Positions 1-4,882 of a DNA stretch of 6,313 nucleotides are shown here, piece after piece; within the stretch, counting starts at the first letter, position 1; the number at the start of each line of letters is the position of its first letter. A program made the translations under genes and the position numbers. The DNA comes from CANKBT01 sp038235705 (GTDB lineage: Bacteria > Actinomycetota > Actinomycetes > Mycobacteriales > SCTD01). The stretch lies in contig JBBSTR010000124.1 of NCBI GenBank assembly GCA_038235705.1, positions 1 through 6,313 on the forward strand, given 5' to 3'. Under the pieces are notes generated by a model that made no database searches, was not told the DNA's origin, and saw only the letters and a list, made by a program, of their open reading frames with translations.

Positions 1-1220
1 CACCGGGCGGCGTCGATCGCCGCGGACGTCGCCTCCGGCTGCTCCCAGTAGCCGAGCATCACCGAGTAGCCGCGGGTGCACAGCTCGCCCGCCTCCCCGC
101 GCGGCGCAGTCAGCCCGGTCAGTGGGTCGATCACCTTCACCTCGAGGTGCGGGTGCACCTGCCCGACCGTCGAGACCCGCCGGTCCAGGGTGTCGTCGGC
201 GCGGGTCTGCGTAGACACGGGAGAGGTCTCGGTCATCCCGTACGCGATCGAGACCTCGGTCATGCCCATCTTGTCCAGGACCTGCTTCATCACCTCGACC
301 GGGCAGGGCGAGCCGGCCATGATCCCGGTACGCAGCGATGTCAGGTCATAGCTGTCGAAGTCGCTCAGGGCCAGCTCGGCGATGAACATCGTGGGCACGC
401 CGTACAGGCTGGTGCACCGCTCCTGCGCCACCGCTCGCAGCGTCGCGGCGGGGTCGAAACCGGGTCCGGGATAGACCACACAGGCGCCGTGCGAGGTGAC
501 CGCCAGGTTGCCCATCACCATCCCGAAGCAGTGGTAGAGCGGCACCGGCACGCAGACCCGGTCTGCCTCGGAGTAGCCGCACAGCTCGCCGACGAAGAAG
601 CCGTTGTTGAGGATGTTGTGGTGGCTGAGGGTCGCCCCCTTCGGGGACCCGGTCGTGCCGCTCGTGTACTGGATGTTGATCGGGTCGTCGGCCGACAGCT
701 CTTCGGGTGCCAGGTCCGTGCCGGAGCCCGCCTCGAGGAACGCGTCCCAGCCGGGCTCGCCCAGCAGCAGCACCTGCTCGAGCGCGGCGCAGTCCGGTCG
801 CACCTGCTCGATCATCGCCGCGTAGTCGCTGTCGCCGTTCTGCCTGACCGCGACGAGCATCCGCGCCCCGGACTGCGTGAGCACGTAGGTGAGCTCGGTC
901 GTCCGGTAGGCCGGGTTGACCGTGACCAGGACCGCGCCGATCGTGGCCGTCGCGTACTGCACGAGCATCCAGCCGGCACAGTTGGGCGCCCAGATCCCGA
1001 CCCGGTCGCCCTTCCTGATCCCGGCGGCCAGCAGGGCGTGCGCGACGGCGTCGACGTCACAGGCCAGCTCGGCGTACGTCCAGCGCTTGCCGGTCGCCAC
1101 CTCGACCAGCGCCTCGCGCTCGGGCCAGCGCTCGACGGTGCGGGCCAGGTCCGCGCCGATCGTGTCGCCGAGCAGCGGCACCGTCGAGATGCCTGAGGCG
1201 TACGAGGGCGTGACGGTCAT
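1..1220 (-). CDS. AMP-forming acyl-CoA synthetase (ACSF2/FadD-like), C-terminus cut by window edge
   Basis: This enzyme activates a carboxylic (probably fatty) acid with ATP to an acyl-AMP and passes the acyl group to CoA. Translating the minus strand from ATG 1220-1218 gives 406 complete codons with no stop before the edge. The P-loop motif YTSGTTGSPKGA lies at about residues 185-196 and the adenylate-binding YGMTETSP motif at 327-334. The stretches GVPTMFIAEL, LRTGIMAGSPCP and CTRGYSVMLGYW match the ACSF2-type medium/long-chain acyl-CoA synthetases; the last of these stands near the visible end. Family members are about 540 residues, so roughly 130 residues are missing, including the mobile C-terminal domain with the catalytic lysine. 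The start is supported by a GGGAGG site five bases upstream (complement of 1226-1231). No signal peptide is seen, so it is likely cytosolic. It diverges from the DinB gene. The exact acyl substrate cannot be read from sequence. Confidence 0.93.
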   Translation of the reverse strand, partial: MTVTPSYASGISTVPLLGDTIGADLARTVERWPEREALVEVATGKRWTYAELACDVDAVAHALLAAGIRKGDRVGIWAPNCAGWMLVQYATATIGAVLVTVNPAYRTTELTYVLTQSGARMLVAVRQNGDSDYAAMIEQVRPDCAALEQVLLLGEPGWDAFLEAGSGTDLAPEELSADDPINIQYTSGTTGSPKGATLSHHNILNNGFFVGELCGYSEADRVCVPVPLYHCFGMVMGNLAVTSHGACVVYPGPGFDPAATLRAVAQERCTSLYGVPTMFIAELALSDFDSYDLTSLRTGIMAGSPCPVEVMKQVLDKMGMTEVSIAYGMTETSPVSTQTRADDTLDRRVSTVGQVHPHLEVKVIDPLTGLTAPRGEAGELCTRGYSVMLGYWEQPEATSAAIDAAR

Positions 1221-1225
1221 GTGGG

Positions 1226-1231
1226 CCTCCC
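1226..1231 (-). promoter_or_regulatory. Ribosome binding site of the acyl-CoA synthetase
   Basis: Reading the minus strand, GGGAGG stands five bases before the ATG at 1220-1218. It fixes that ATG as the start. A CATACT hexamer (complement of 1246-1251) matches four of six bases of a -10 box and could belong to this gene, but no clear -35 accompanies it. Confidence 0.6.
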
Positions 1232-1265
1232 GGGGTCTCGTCGGCAGTATGCCCTGGCCGCAGGA

Positions 1266-1285
1266 GCCGGCCGTGTGCGGCCGGC
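1266..1285. repeat. Perfect 8-4-8 palindrome between divergent genes
   Basis: Arms GCCGGCCG (1266-1273) and CGGCCGGC (1278-1285) pair perfectly around the loop TGTG. The palindrome sits 45 bp from the acyl-CoA synthetase start and 21 bp before the chosen DinB start, in the only spacer the two divergent genes share. It could be a repressor operator, or an RNA hairpin in the DinB leader. There is no T-tract, so it is not a typical terminator. Confidence 0.6.
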
Positions 1286-1306
1286 GCCGTGGGGAACATC
1301 CGCCCC

Positions 1307-1792
1307 GTGACTCCCCACGACGTGTACCTGCTGGCCTTCGAGCGCGTCGGGGAGGTGGTGCACCAGGTCGCCGACGGGCTGACCGCCGAGCAGGCCGTCG
1401 CGCGGATCGACCCGGACGCCAACCCGATCGGCTGGTTGCTGTGGCACCTCGCCCGGGCCGAGGACCTTCAGTTGGCGCATCTCGCCGGGTGCGACGAGGT
1501 CTACCCGGCGTACGCGGAGCGGTTCACGGGAGACGAGGGGATCGGCTACCAGATGTCGTCCGAGCAGGTCGGCGCGTTCCGGGCGGAGTCGGCGAGCGCC
1601 CTCACCGACTACTACGACGCGGTGGCCGCGCAGACCAAGAAGATCGTGCCGGGCCTGACCGACCTGGACCGGGTCGTCGACGACAGCTACGACCCGCCGG
1701 TCACGGTCGCCGCGCGCCTGACCAGCGTGATCGCCGACGTGCTGCAGCACGCCGGCCAGGCGGCCTACGTGAAGGGCATCGTCACGCCATGA
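1307..1792 (+). CDS. DinB/DUF664 family protein (possible mycothiol-dependent enzyme)
   Basis: A 161-residue protein of the DinB-like four-helix family, DUF664 branch. Members often bind a divalent metal through histidines and several act as thiol-dependent (mycothiol or bacillithiol) transferases; the substrate of this one is unknown. Family signatures are the WLLWHLARAED segment, with putative ligand His47, and the C-terminal VLQHAGQAAYVKGI segment, with His148. GTG 1307 gives the usual N-terminus (MTPHDVYLLAFERV) with GGGGAA at 1291-1296 upstream. An in-frame GTG at 1289 would add six residues but has no Shine-Dalgarno and abuts the palindrome at 1266-1285. No signal peptide or membrane segment is seen, so it is cytosolic. 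It diverges from the acyl-CoA synthetase gene and converges, four bases apart, on the next gene. Family assignment is confident; function is not. Confidence 0.88.
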   Translation: MTPHDVYLLAFERVGEVVHQVADGLTAEQAVARIDPDANPIGWLLWHLARAEDLQLAHLAGCDEVYPAYAERFTGDEGIGYQMSSEQVGAFRAESASALTDYYDAVAAQTKKIVPGLTDLDRVVDDSYDPPVTVAARLTSVIADVLQHAGQAAYVKGIVTP

Positions 1793-1796
1793 CGGG

Positions 1797-2168
1797 CTAG
1801 TTCTTGCGCTCGCCCGGGTTGGCCGGACCCTCGTCGCCCGGCACCGCCTCCGCGGCGTCCTGCTCGGTCATCGTCACGCCGGCCAGCGCGTCGCCGCCGG
1901 CCGTGCCGCCCGCGCGGGCCTCGGAGGGCTGCTCGTCGCCGGGCCCGGGGCCCTGGTCCACCGTCCCGGACGACCCGGCGCGCGAGACGCCGGTGGACTG
2001 GTCACGCTCGGTGCCCTGCACCTCCGGGCTCGCGTCGGCCTTGATGCCCTCGTGCGGCTCGGCCGGGGAGGCGGCTCGCTCACCCGTCGGCGTGCCGGGG
2101 CCGGCGGGCTGACGCAGCGGGGCGACGGGCGGGGTGCCGGCGGGGCCGGAGGAGGAAGGGGTGCTCAT
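1797..2168 (-). CDS. Small acidic, probably intrinsically disordered hypothetical protein
   Basis: A 123-residue protein not recognised as any named family. It is made almost entirely of Gly, Pro, Ala, Ser, Thr, Glu and Asp. It has no Phe, Trp, Tyr or Cys, and about 18 acidic against 8 basic residues, so it should be unfolded and soluble; no signal peptide or membrane helix is visible. It is judged a real gene because the ATG follows strong purine-rich sequence on the minus strand (AGGAAGGG three bases upstream, GGAGGT eleven bases upstream) and because both neighbours fit tightly around it: its stop lies four bases from the DinB stop, and its start is 40 bp from a divergent gene. A low-complexity ORF in GC-rich DNA can also arise by chance, so some doubt remains. 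Confidence 0.65.
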   Translation of the reverse strand: MSTPSSSGPAGTPPVAPLRQPAGPGTPTGERAASPAEPHEGIKADASPEVQGTERDQSTGVSRAGSSGTVDQGPGPGDEQPSEARAGGTAGGDALAGVTMTEQDAAEAVPGDEGPANPGERKN

Positions 2169-2174
2169 CCTCCC

Positions 2175-2203
2175 TTCCTACCTCCGGGATCGCGTCCTAC
2201 TCT
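2175..2203 (+). promoter_or_regulatory. Putative promoter for a leaderless transcript of the 2209 gene
   Basis: A TACTCT hexamer at 2198-2203 fits the actinobacterial TANNNT -10 pattern, with TTCCTA at 2175-2180 as a weak -35 at 17-bp spacing. Transcription would begin at about 2209-2210, on the GTG start itself. This agrees with the absence of a Shine-Dalgarno for that gene. The -35 overlaps the ribosome binding site of the divergent gene. Confidence 0.4.
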
Positions 2204-2208
2204 GACGT

Positions 2209-2874
2209 GTGAACCTGGCCGTGATGATCTTCCCCGTGTTCGCCGTGGGAGTGCTCGTCCTGTTCGCGGCGCTGGTGTTCTCCGGGGTCAGGCGGGCCCG
2301 CGCGCGCCAGCGGGCCTTCCAGGCATACGTGACCGGTCGCGGCTGGTCCTACGCCCGCCGCGACGACAGCAAGATCCGTCGCGAAGGCGCCCCGTTCGGG
2401 ACCGGCGGCTCTCGCCACGCCGACAACGCCGTGAGCGGGACGATCAACGGCAAGACCTTCCTGACCTACGACTACCAGTACACGACCGGCTCGGGCGAGG
2501 ACTCCACGACCCACCACGTCCAGGTCTGCCTCGTCGCCCTGCCGCGCCCGGTCCCGCGGCTGCAGATCACCCCGGAGGGGTTCTGGAGCCGGCTCGGCGG
2601 CGGGCTCGGGATGCAGGACATCGAGCTCGAGAGCGCGGCGTTCAACGACCGCTACCGCATCACCAGCGACGAACCGCGTTTTGCGTACGACGTGCTCCAC
2701 CCTCGCACCATGTCGGCTCTGCTCGACAGGCCTCCGATGTCCTACCGGCTTGACGGGCACGACGCGGTGACCTGGGCGAACGGCCGTTGGGACCCCCGGA
2801 TGATCGAGCTGCGGGTCGCCGAGCTGTGCGTGCTGCTGGACGGCATCCCCGGCTATGTCTGGTCCGATCGTTGA
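2209..2874 (+). CDS. One-TM membrane protein, DUF3137-like, LemA neighbour
   Basis: A 221-residue protein with one N-terminal transmembrane helix (about residues 3-26). A basic stretch RRARARQR follows at once, which places the rest in the cytoplasm. The soluble part shows GWSY at 45-48, GAPFG at 60-64, a SGTINGKTFLTYDYQY strand pair at 76-91, and later DIELESAAFNDRYRI and FAYDVLHPRTMSALL. This pattern resembles actinobacterial DUF3137-type proteins that sit beside lemA. No catalytic residues are evident and the biochemical function is unknown. GTG 2209 is chosen because it lies directly before the hydrophobic helix and at the expected transcript start; no Shine-Dalgarno precedes it. lemA follows 67 bp downstream on the same strand, so the two may be co-transcribed. 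The family name comes from remembered pattern and was not tested by a profile search. Confidence 0.8.
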   Translation: MNLAVMIFPVFAVGVLVLFAALVFSGVRRARARQRAFQAYVTGRGWSYARRDDSKIRREGAPFGTGGSRHADNAVSGTINGKTFLTYDYQYTTGSGEDSTTHHVQVCLVALPRPVPRLQITPEGFWSRLGGGLGMQDIELESAAFNDRYRITSDEPRFAYDVLHPRTMSALLDRPPMSYRLDGHDAVTWANGRWDPRMIELRVAELCVLLDGIPGYVWSDR

Positions 2875-2892
2875 GGGGGCTGGTCTCATCAA

Positions 2893-2911
2893 GGTCGGGC
2901 CTGGTCCGACC
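2893..2911 (+). repeat. Short inverted repeat upstream of lemA
   Basis: GGTCGG (2893-2898) and CCGACC (2906-2911) form a six-pair stem with a seven-base loop, in the 67-bp gap between the membrane protein gene and lemA. There is no T-tract, so a terminator is doubtful; it could be a leader hairpin or an operator. Confidence 0.3.
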
Positions 2912-2930
2912 GATGAACGACCTCACCCCT

Positions 2931-2935
2931 GGAGG
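2931..2935 (+). promoter_or_regulatory. Ribosome binding site that sets the lemA start
   Basis: GGAGG six bases before GTG 2942. It favours that GTG over the ATG at 2855, which would overlap the upstream gene by 20 nt and put 29 polar residues ahead of the membrane helix that normally begins LemA. Confidence 0.75.
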
Positions 2936-2941
2936 CACCTT

Positions 2942-3505
2942 GTGATCGCTCTCTACGTCGTCGTCGGGCTGCTGCTGCTCGTGGCCCTGGCTGCCGTCAT
3001 CAGCTACAACCGCTTCGTCGTCCAGCGCAACCTCGTCCAGGAGAGCTGGCGTCAGGTCGACGTCGAGCTGCGGCGGCGCTACGACCTGATCCCGAACCTG
3101 ATCGAGACGGTCAAGGGTTACGCCGCCCACGAGCGCGGCGTCTTCGAGCGCGTGACCGCGGCCCGCACCCGTGCGGTCGACGCGGGGAACGTGCACGACC
3201 AGGGCGAGGCCGAGACGGCGTTGACCGGCTCGCTGCGCGGGTTGCTCGCGGTCGGCGAGAACTACCCGAGCCTCAAGGCGGCGGGGCCGTTCCGCGACCT
3301 GCAGGCTCAGCTGGCCACCACCGAGGACCGGATCGCGGCGGCCCGCCGCTTCTACAACGGCAACGTCCGCGCGCTCAACACCCGCGTGGAGGCGGTCCCC
3401 AGCAACCTGGTCGCGTCGGTGTTCCACGTCGGGCCAGCGGAGTATTTCGAGGTCACCGACGAGACCGTCCGCCAGCCGGTACAGGTGGACTTCGGCCAGC
3501 AGTGA
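2942..3505 (+). CDS. lemA: LemA family membrane protein
   Basis: LemA proteins are small membrane-anchored helical-bundle proteins whose molecular role is not settled. Starting at GTG 2942 the product is 187 residues, the usual family length. A hydrophobic helix (about 2-20) is followed by the LemA core: YNRFVVQRNLVQESW (22-36), then QVDVELRRRYDLIPNLIE (38-55) and TVKGYAAHE. The C-terminal half is helical (LATTEDRIAAARRFYNGNVRALN) and ends with the typical hydrophobic FHVGPAEYFEV stretch. A GGAGG site six bases upstream fixes the start. It lies downstream of a DUF3137-like membrane protein, a pairing that suggests a shared membrane complex or process; that is inference. The galactose genes begin 158 bp later, behind a structured spacer, and are probably a separate unit. 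Confidence 0.93.
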   Translation: MIALYVVVGLLLLVALAAVISYNRFVVQRNLVQESWRQVDVELRRRYDLIPNLIETVKGYAAHERGVFERVTAARTRAVDAGNVHDQGEAETALTGSLRGLLAVGENYPSLKAAGPFRDLQAQLATTEDRIAAARRFYNGNVRALNTRVEAVPSNLVASVFHVGPAEYFEVTDETVRQPVQVDFGQQ

Positions 3506-3519
3506 GCCGGGCGTTACCC

Positions 3520-3559
3520 GATCGCAACGTCCGACCATTGTGATGGGGCTAGTGCGATC
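3520..3559. repeat. Nested inverted repeat upstream of galT
   Basis: Outer arms GATCGCA (3520-3526) and TGCGATC (3553-3559) are perfect complements. They enclose the small palindrome CCAT-TGTG-ATGG (3535-3546). Their centres lie within about one base of each other. The spacer between lemA and galT is where a galactose-responsive operator or a lemA terminator would be expected. One TGTGA Crp-type half-site (3539-3543 in TTGTGA) is present, but there is no matching second half. Confidence 0.4.
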
Positions 3560-3567
3560 CTGGTGGA

Positions 3568-3573
3568 TAGTGT
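3568..3573 (+). promoter_or_regulatory. Possible -10 element of a galT promoter
   Basis: TAGTGT fits TANNNT and would place a transcript start near 3580, just before the 3584-3603 hairpin. No acceptable -35 is seen at 16-18 bp spacing, so the call rests on the hexamer and its position in the spacer between lemA and galT. Confidence 0.25.
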
Positions 3574-3583
3574 TCGATACGCA

Positions 3584-3603
3584 GAACGGCGATCCCGCCG
3601 TTC
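3584..3603 (+). repeat. Perfect 8-4-8 hairpin in the galT leader
   Basis: GAACGGCG (3584-3591) pairs fully with CGCCGTTC (3596-3603) around the loop ATCC. GTTC at 3572-3575 is also an inverted match to the GAAC at 3584-3587, so the left arm could pair with either partner. No T-tract follows. It may be an operator, an attenuator-like leader hairpin, or a T-less terminator for lemA 80 bp upstream. Confidence 0.5.
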
Positions 3604-3663
3604 CCATCGGCACCGTCGCCCGGGAGCTCGCGTGACTCTGACAGCCCCAGCCAGCTGCCGCGG

Positions 3664-4824
3664 ATGATCCAGGACGTCCCGAACCAGCTCGCCTCTGCGG
3701 GCGTGCGGCGCACCGACACGAAGATGGCCGACGGGCGCGACCTGCACTACTACGACGACACCCCCGGCTACGTCGACGGGACGCGGGTCCGCGACGCGGT
3801 CGACACGCGTGACCTGCCGGCGGTCTCGACCCGGTCGACGATGCGCTTCGACGTGCTCACCGGCGAGTGGGTGGCGCTCGCCGCCCACCGGATGGACCGT
3901 ACGTACAAGCCCTCGACCGACCTCTGTCCGCTCTGCCCGGCCCGGCCCGGCGCCGAGCCGGGTGAGGTGCCTGCGAGCAGCTACGACGTGGTGGTCTTCG
4001 ACAACCGCTTCCCGTCCTACTCCGGGGCCGGCACCGCGCTGGCGGAGGTGCCTGCGAGCCGTGTCGACGGGGAGGCCCTGTTCGTGGAGCGGCCGGCGGT
4101 CGGCGCCTGCGAGGTGGTGGTCTTCACCGACGACCACGACGCGTCGCTCGCCGCGCAGCCGGTGCGCCGCGTGCGCACCGTGGTCGAGGCGTGGGCCGAC
4201 CGCACAGCGGTGCTGTCCGCGCGCGCCGGCGTGAGCCAGGTCTTCCCGTTCGAGAACCGTGGCGAGGAGATCGGGGTGACGCTCGCACACCCGCACGGGC
4301 AGGTCTACGCCTATCCCGAGCCGGCGCCGCGCCTCGCCCAGCAGCTGCACCGGGCATCCTTGCACCGCCAGGGCGGGGGTGGGTCGCTGCTCGCCGACGT
4401 CCTCGCCGCGGAGCGCCGCGCCGGGACGCGTGTGGTGCTCTCCGGGCAGAGCTGGACGGCGTACGTGCCGGTCGCTGCGCGCTGGCCGGTGGAGGTGCAC
4501 CTGGCGCCGCACCGGGACGTGCCGGACCTGGCCGCCCTCGACGCCGCCGAGCGCGACGAGCTGGCCGTGGTCTACCGAGAGCTGCTCGGACGGATGGACC
4601 GCTACTTCGAGGGGGTGGACCGCCTGCCCTACATCGCCGCCTGGCAGCAGGCGCCGGTGGGCGAGGGTCGCGACCTCGGCCGGCTGCACCTGCAGCTGTT
4701 CTCGATCCTGCGGGCGCCGGGCAAGCTCAAGTACCTCGCCGGCTCTGAGTCGGGGGCGGGTGGCTGGATCAACGACACGACGCCGGAGGCGATTGCGCAC
4801 CGCCTTCGGGTAGTTGCCGCGTGA
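3664..4824 (+). CDS. galT: Galactose-1-phosphate uridylyltransferase
   Basis: GalT exchanges the uridylyl group between UDP-glucose and galactose-1-phosphate, giving glucose-1-phosphate and UDP-galactose (Leloir pathway, cytosol). The 386-residue product has the CPLC zinc motif (Cys88, Cys91), a further zinc histidine in FTDDHDASL (His158) and the active-site HPHGQ at 209-213, whose second histidine (His211) is the nucleophile that carries UMP. FDVLTGEWVALAAHR and FENRGEEIGVTLAHPHG are also family signatures. It is longer than the 348-residue E. coli enzyme because of an N-terminal stretch (MADGRDLHYYDD...) typical of actinobacterial GalT. The start is uncertain: ATG 3664 and GTG 3703 (beginning VRRTDTKMADGRD) both lack a Shine-Dalgarno; the shorter form would be 373 residues. 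Its stop lies inside the first unit of the tandem repeat that leads to galK, in GTGA context. Confidence 0.96.
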   Translation: MIQDVPNQLASAGVRRTDTKMADGRDLHYYDDTPGYVDGTRVRDAVDTRDLPAVSTRSTMRFDVLTGEWVALAAHRMDRTYKPSTDLCPLCPARPGAEPGEVPASSYDVVVFDNRFPSYSGAGTALAEVPASRVDGEALFVERPAVGACEVVVFTDDHDASLAAQPVRRVRTVVEAWADRTAVLSARAGVSQVFPFENRGEEIGVTLAHPHGQVYAYPEPAPRLAQQLHRASLHRQGGGGSLLADVLAAERRAGTRVVLSGQSWTAYVPVAARWPVEVHLAPHRDVPDLAALDAAERDELAVVYRELLGRMDRYFEGVDRLPYIAAWQQAPVGEGRDLGRLHLQLFSILRAPGKLKYLAGSESGAGGWINDTTPEAIAHRLRVVAA

Positions 4825-4831
4825 GCGCGGC
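4816..4831 (+). other. Hairpin 1 over the galT stop
   Basis: GCCGCG pairs with CGCGGC around the loop TGAG, an all-G/C six-pair stem. The galT stop TGA is in the loop, and the G of GTG 4821 closes the stem. The same hairpin recurs at 4845-4860 and 4874-4889. Confidence 0.55.
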
Positions 4832-4853
4832 ACGGAGAAGGACGGCCGCGTGA
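4821..4853 (+). other. Mini-ORF 1 (10 codons) overlapping the galT stop
   Basis: GTG 4821 shares GTGA with the galT stop and encodes VSAARRRTAA before TGA 4851-4853. That stop in turn overlaps the next GTG (4850) as GTGA. Its own upstream Shine-Dalgarno is poor, so it would depend on ribosomes arriving from galT. Translation is inferred from arrangement only. Confidence 0.35.
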
Positions 4854-4860
4854 GCGCGGC
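4845..4860 (+). other. Hairpin 2 over the mini-ORF 1 stop / mini-ORF 2 start
   Basis: Second copy of the GCCGCG-TGAG-CGCGGC stem-loop. The stop of mini-ORF 1 and the start of mini-ORF 2 lie at its apex. Confidence 0.5.
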
Positions 4861-4882
4861 ACGGAGAAGGACGGCCGCGTGA
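4850..4882 (+). other. Mini-ORF 2 (10 codons) overlapping the galK start
   Basis: GTG 4850 encodes the same peptide, VSAARRRTAA, in a second reading frame and ends at TGA 4880-4882, overlapping the galK GTG (4879) as GTGA. AAGGA at 4838-4842 gives it a good ribosome binding site seven bases upstream. It may serve only to deliver terminating ribosomes to galK. Confidence 0.4.
4863..4871 (+). promoter_or_regulatory. Ribosome binding site of galK, in repeat unit 2
   Basis: GGAGAAGGA, with its AAGGA end seven bases from GTG 4879. It lies between two hairpins and should be single-stranded. The galK frame is open back to 4825 but offers no other start codon, so GTG 4879 is the start. Confidence 0.7.

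Larger units (their letters stand above)
3563..3667 (+). other. Upstream ORF overlapping the galT start (ATGA), possible regulator relic
   Basis: GTG 3563 opens a 34-codon frame that ends at TGA 3665-3667 and overlaps the galT ATG as ATGA. Its product runs RYAERRSRR...RVTLTAPASCRG. Over about 29 residues it lines up without gaps, though weakly, with the start of DeoR-type regulators (pattern YAEERRRR...GRVSVAELA). Third-position G/C is only 18 of 34, below the surrounding genes, so it is not under normal coding selection. A second small frame, GTG 3570 to TGA 3635 (21 codons), has 18 of 21 G/C at third positions and runs through the hairpin. Neither has a convincing Shine-Dalgarno. Leader peptide, decayed gene and chance all remain possible. 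Confidence 0.2.

Noticed and set aside
147..1196. Long plus-strand ORF (349 codons)
   Set aside because: It lies wholly antisense to the acyl-CoA synthetase, whose motifs are clear, and its product is an Arg/Gly/Val/His-rich composition typical of shadow frames in GC-rich DNA.
2855..2941. N-terminal extension of LemA from ATG 2855
   Set aside because: It would overlap the upstream gene by 20 nt and add 29 polar residues before the membrane helix. GTG 2942 has a GGAGG site and gives the usual LemA length.
3508..3520. CGGG-CGTTA-CCCG as a lemA terminator
   Set aside because: Only four base pairs and no T-tract; too weak to call as a feature.
3538..3543. TTGTGA as a -35 box or Crp site
   Set aside because: The nearest TANNNT is 24 bp downstream, too far for a promoter, and the inverted half TCACA expected for a Crp-type site is absent.
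3572..3587. GTTC-N8-GAAC as a LexA (SOS) box
   Set aside because: The actinobacterial LexA box is GAAC-N4-GTTC; here the arms are in the opposite order with the wrong spacing.
2660..3613. Minus-strand ORF of 317 codons over lemA
   Set aside because: Antisense to lemA and the end of the preceding gene; no domain, Arg-rich shadow composition.
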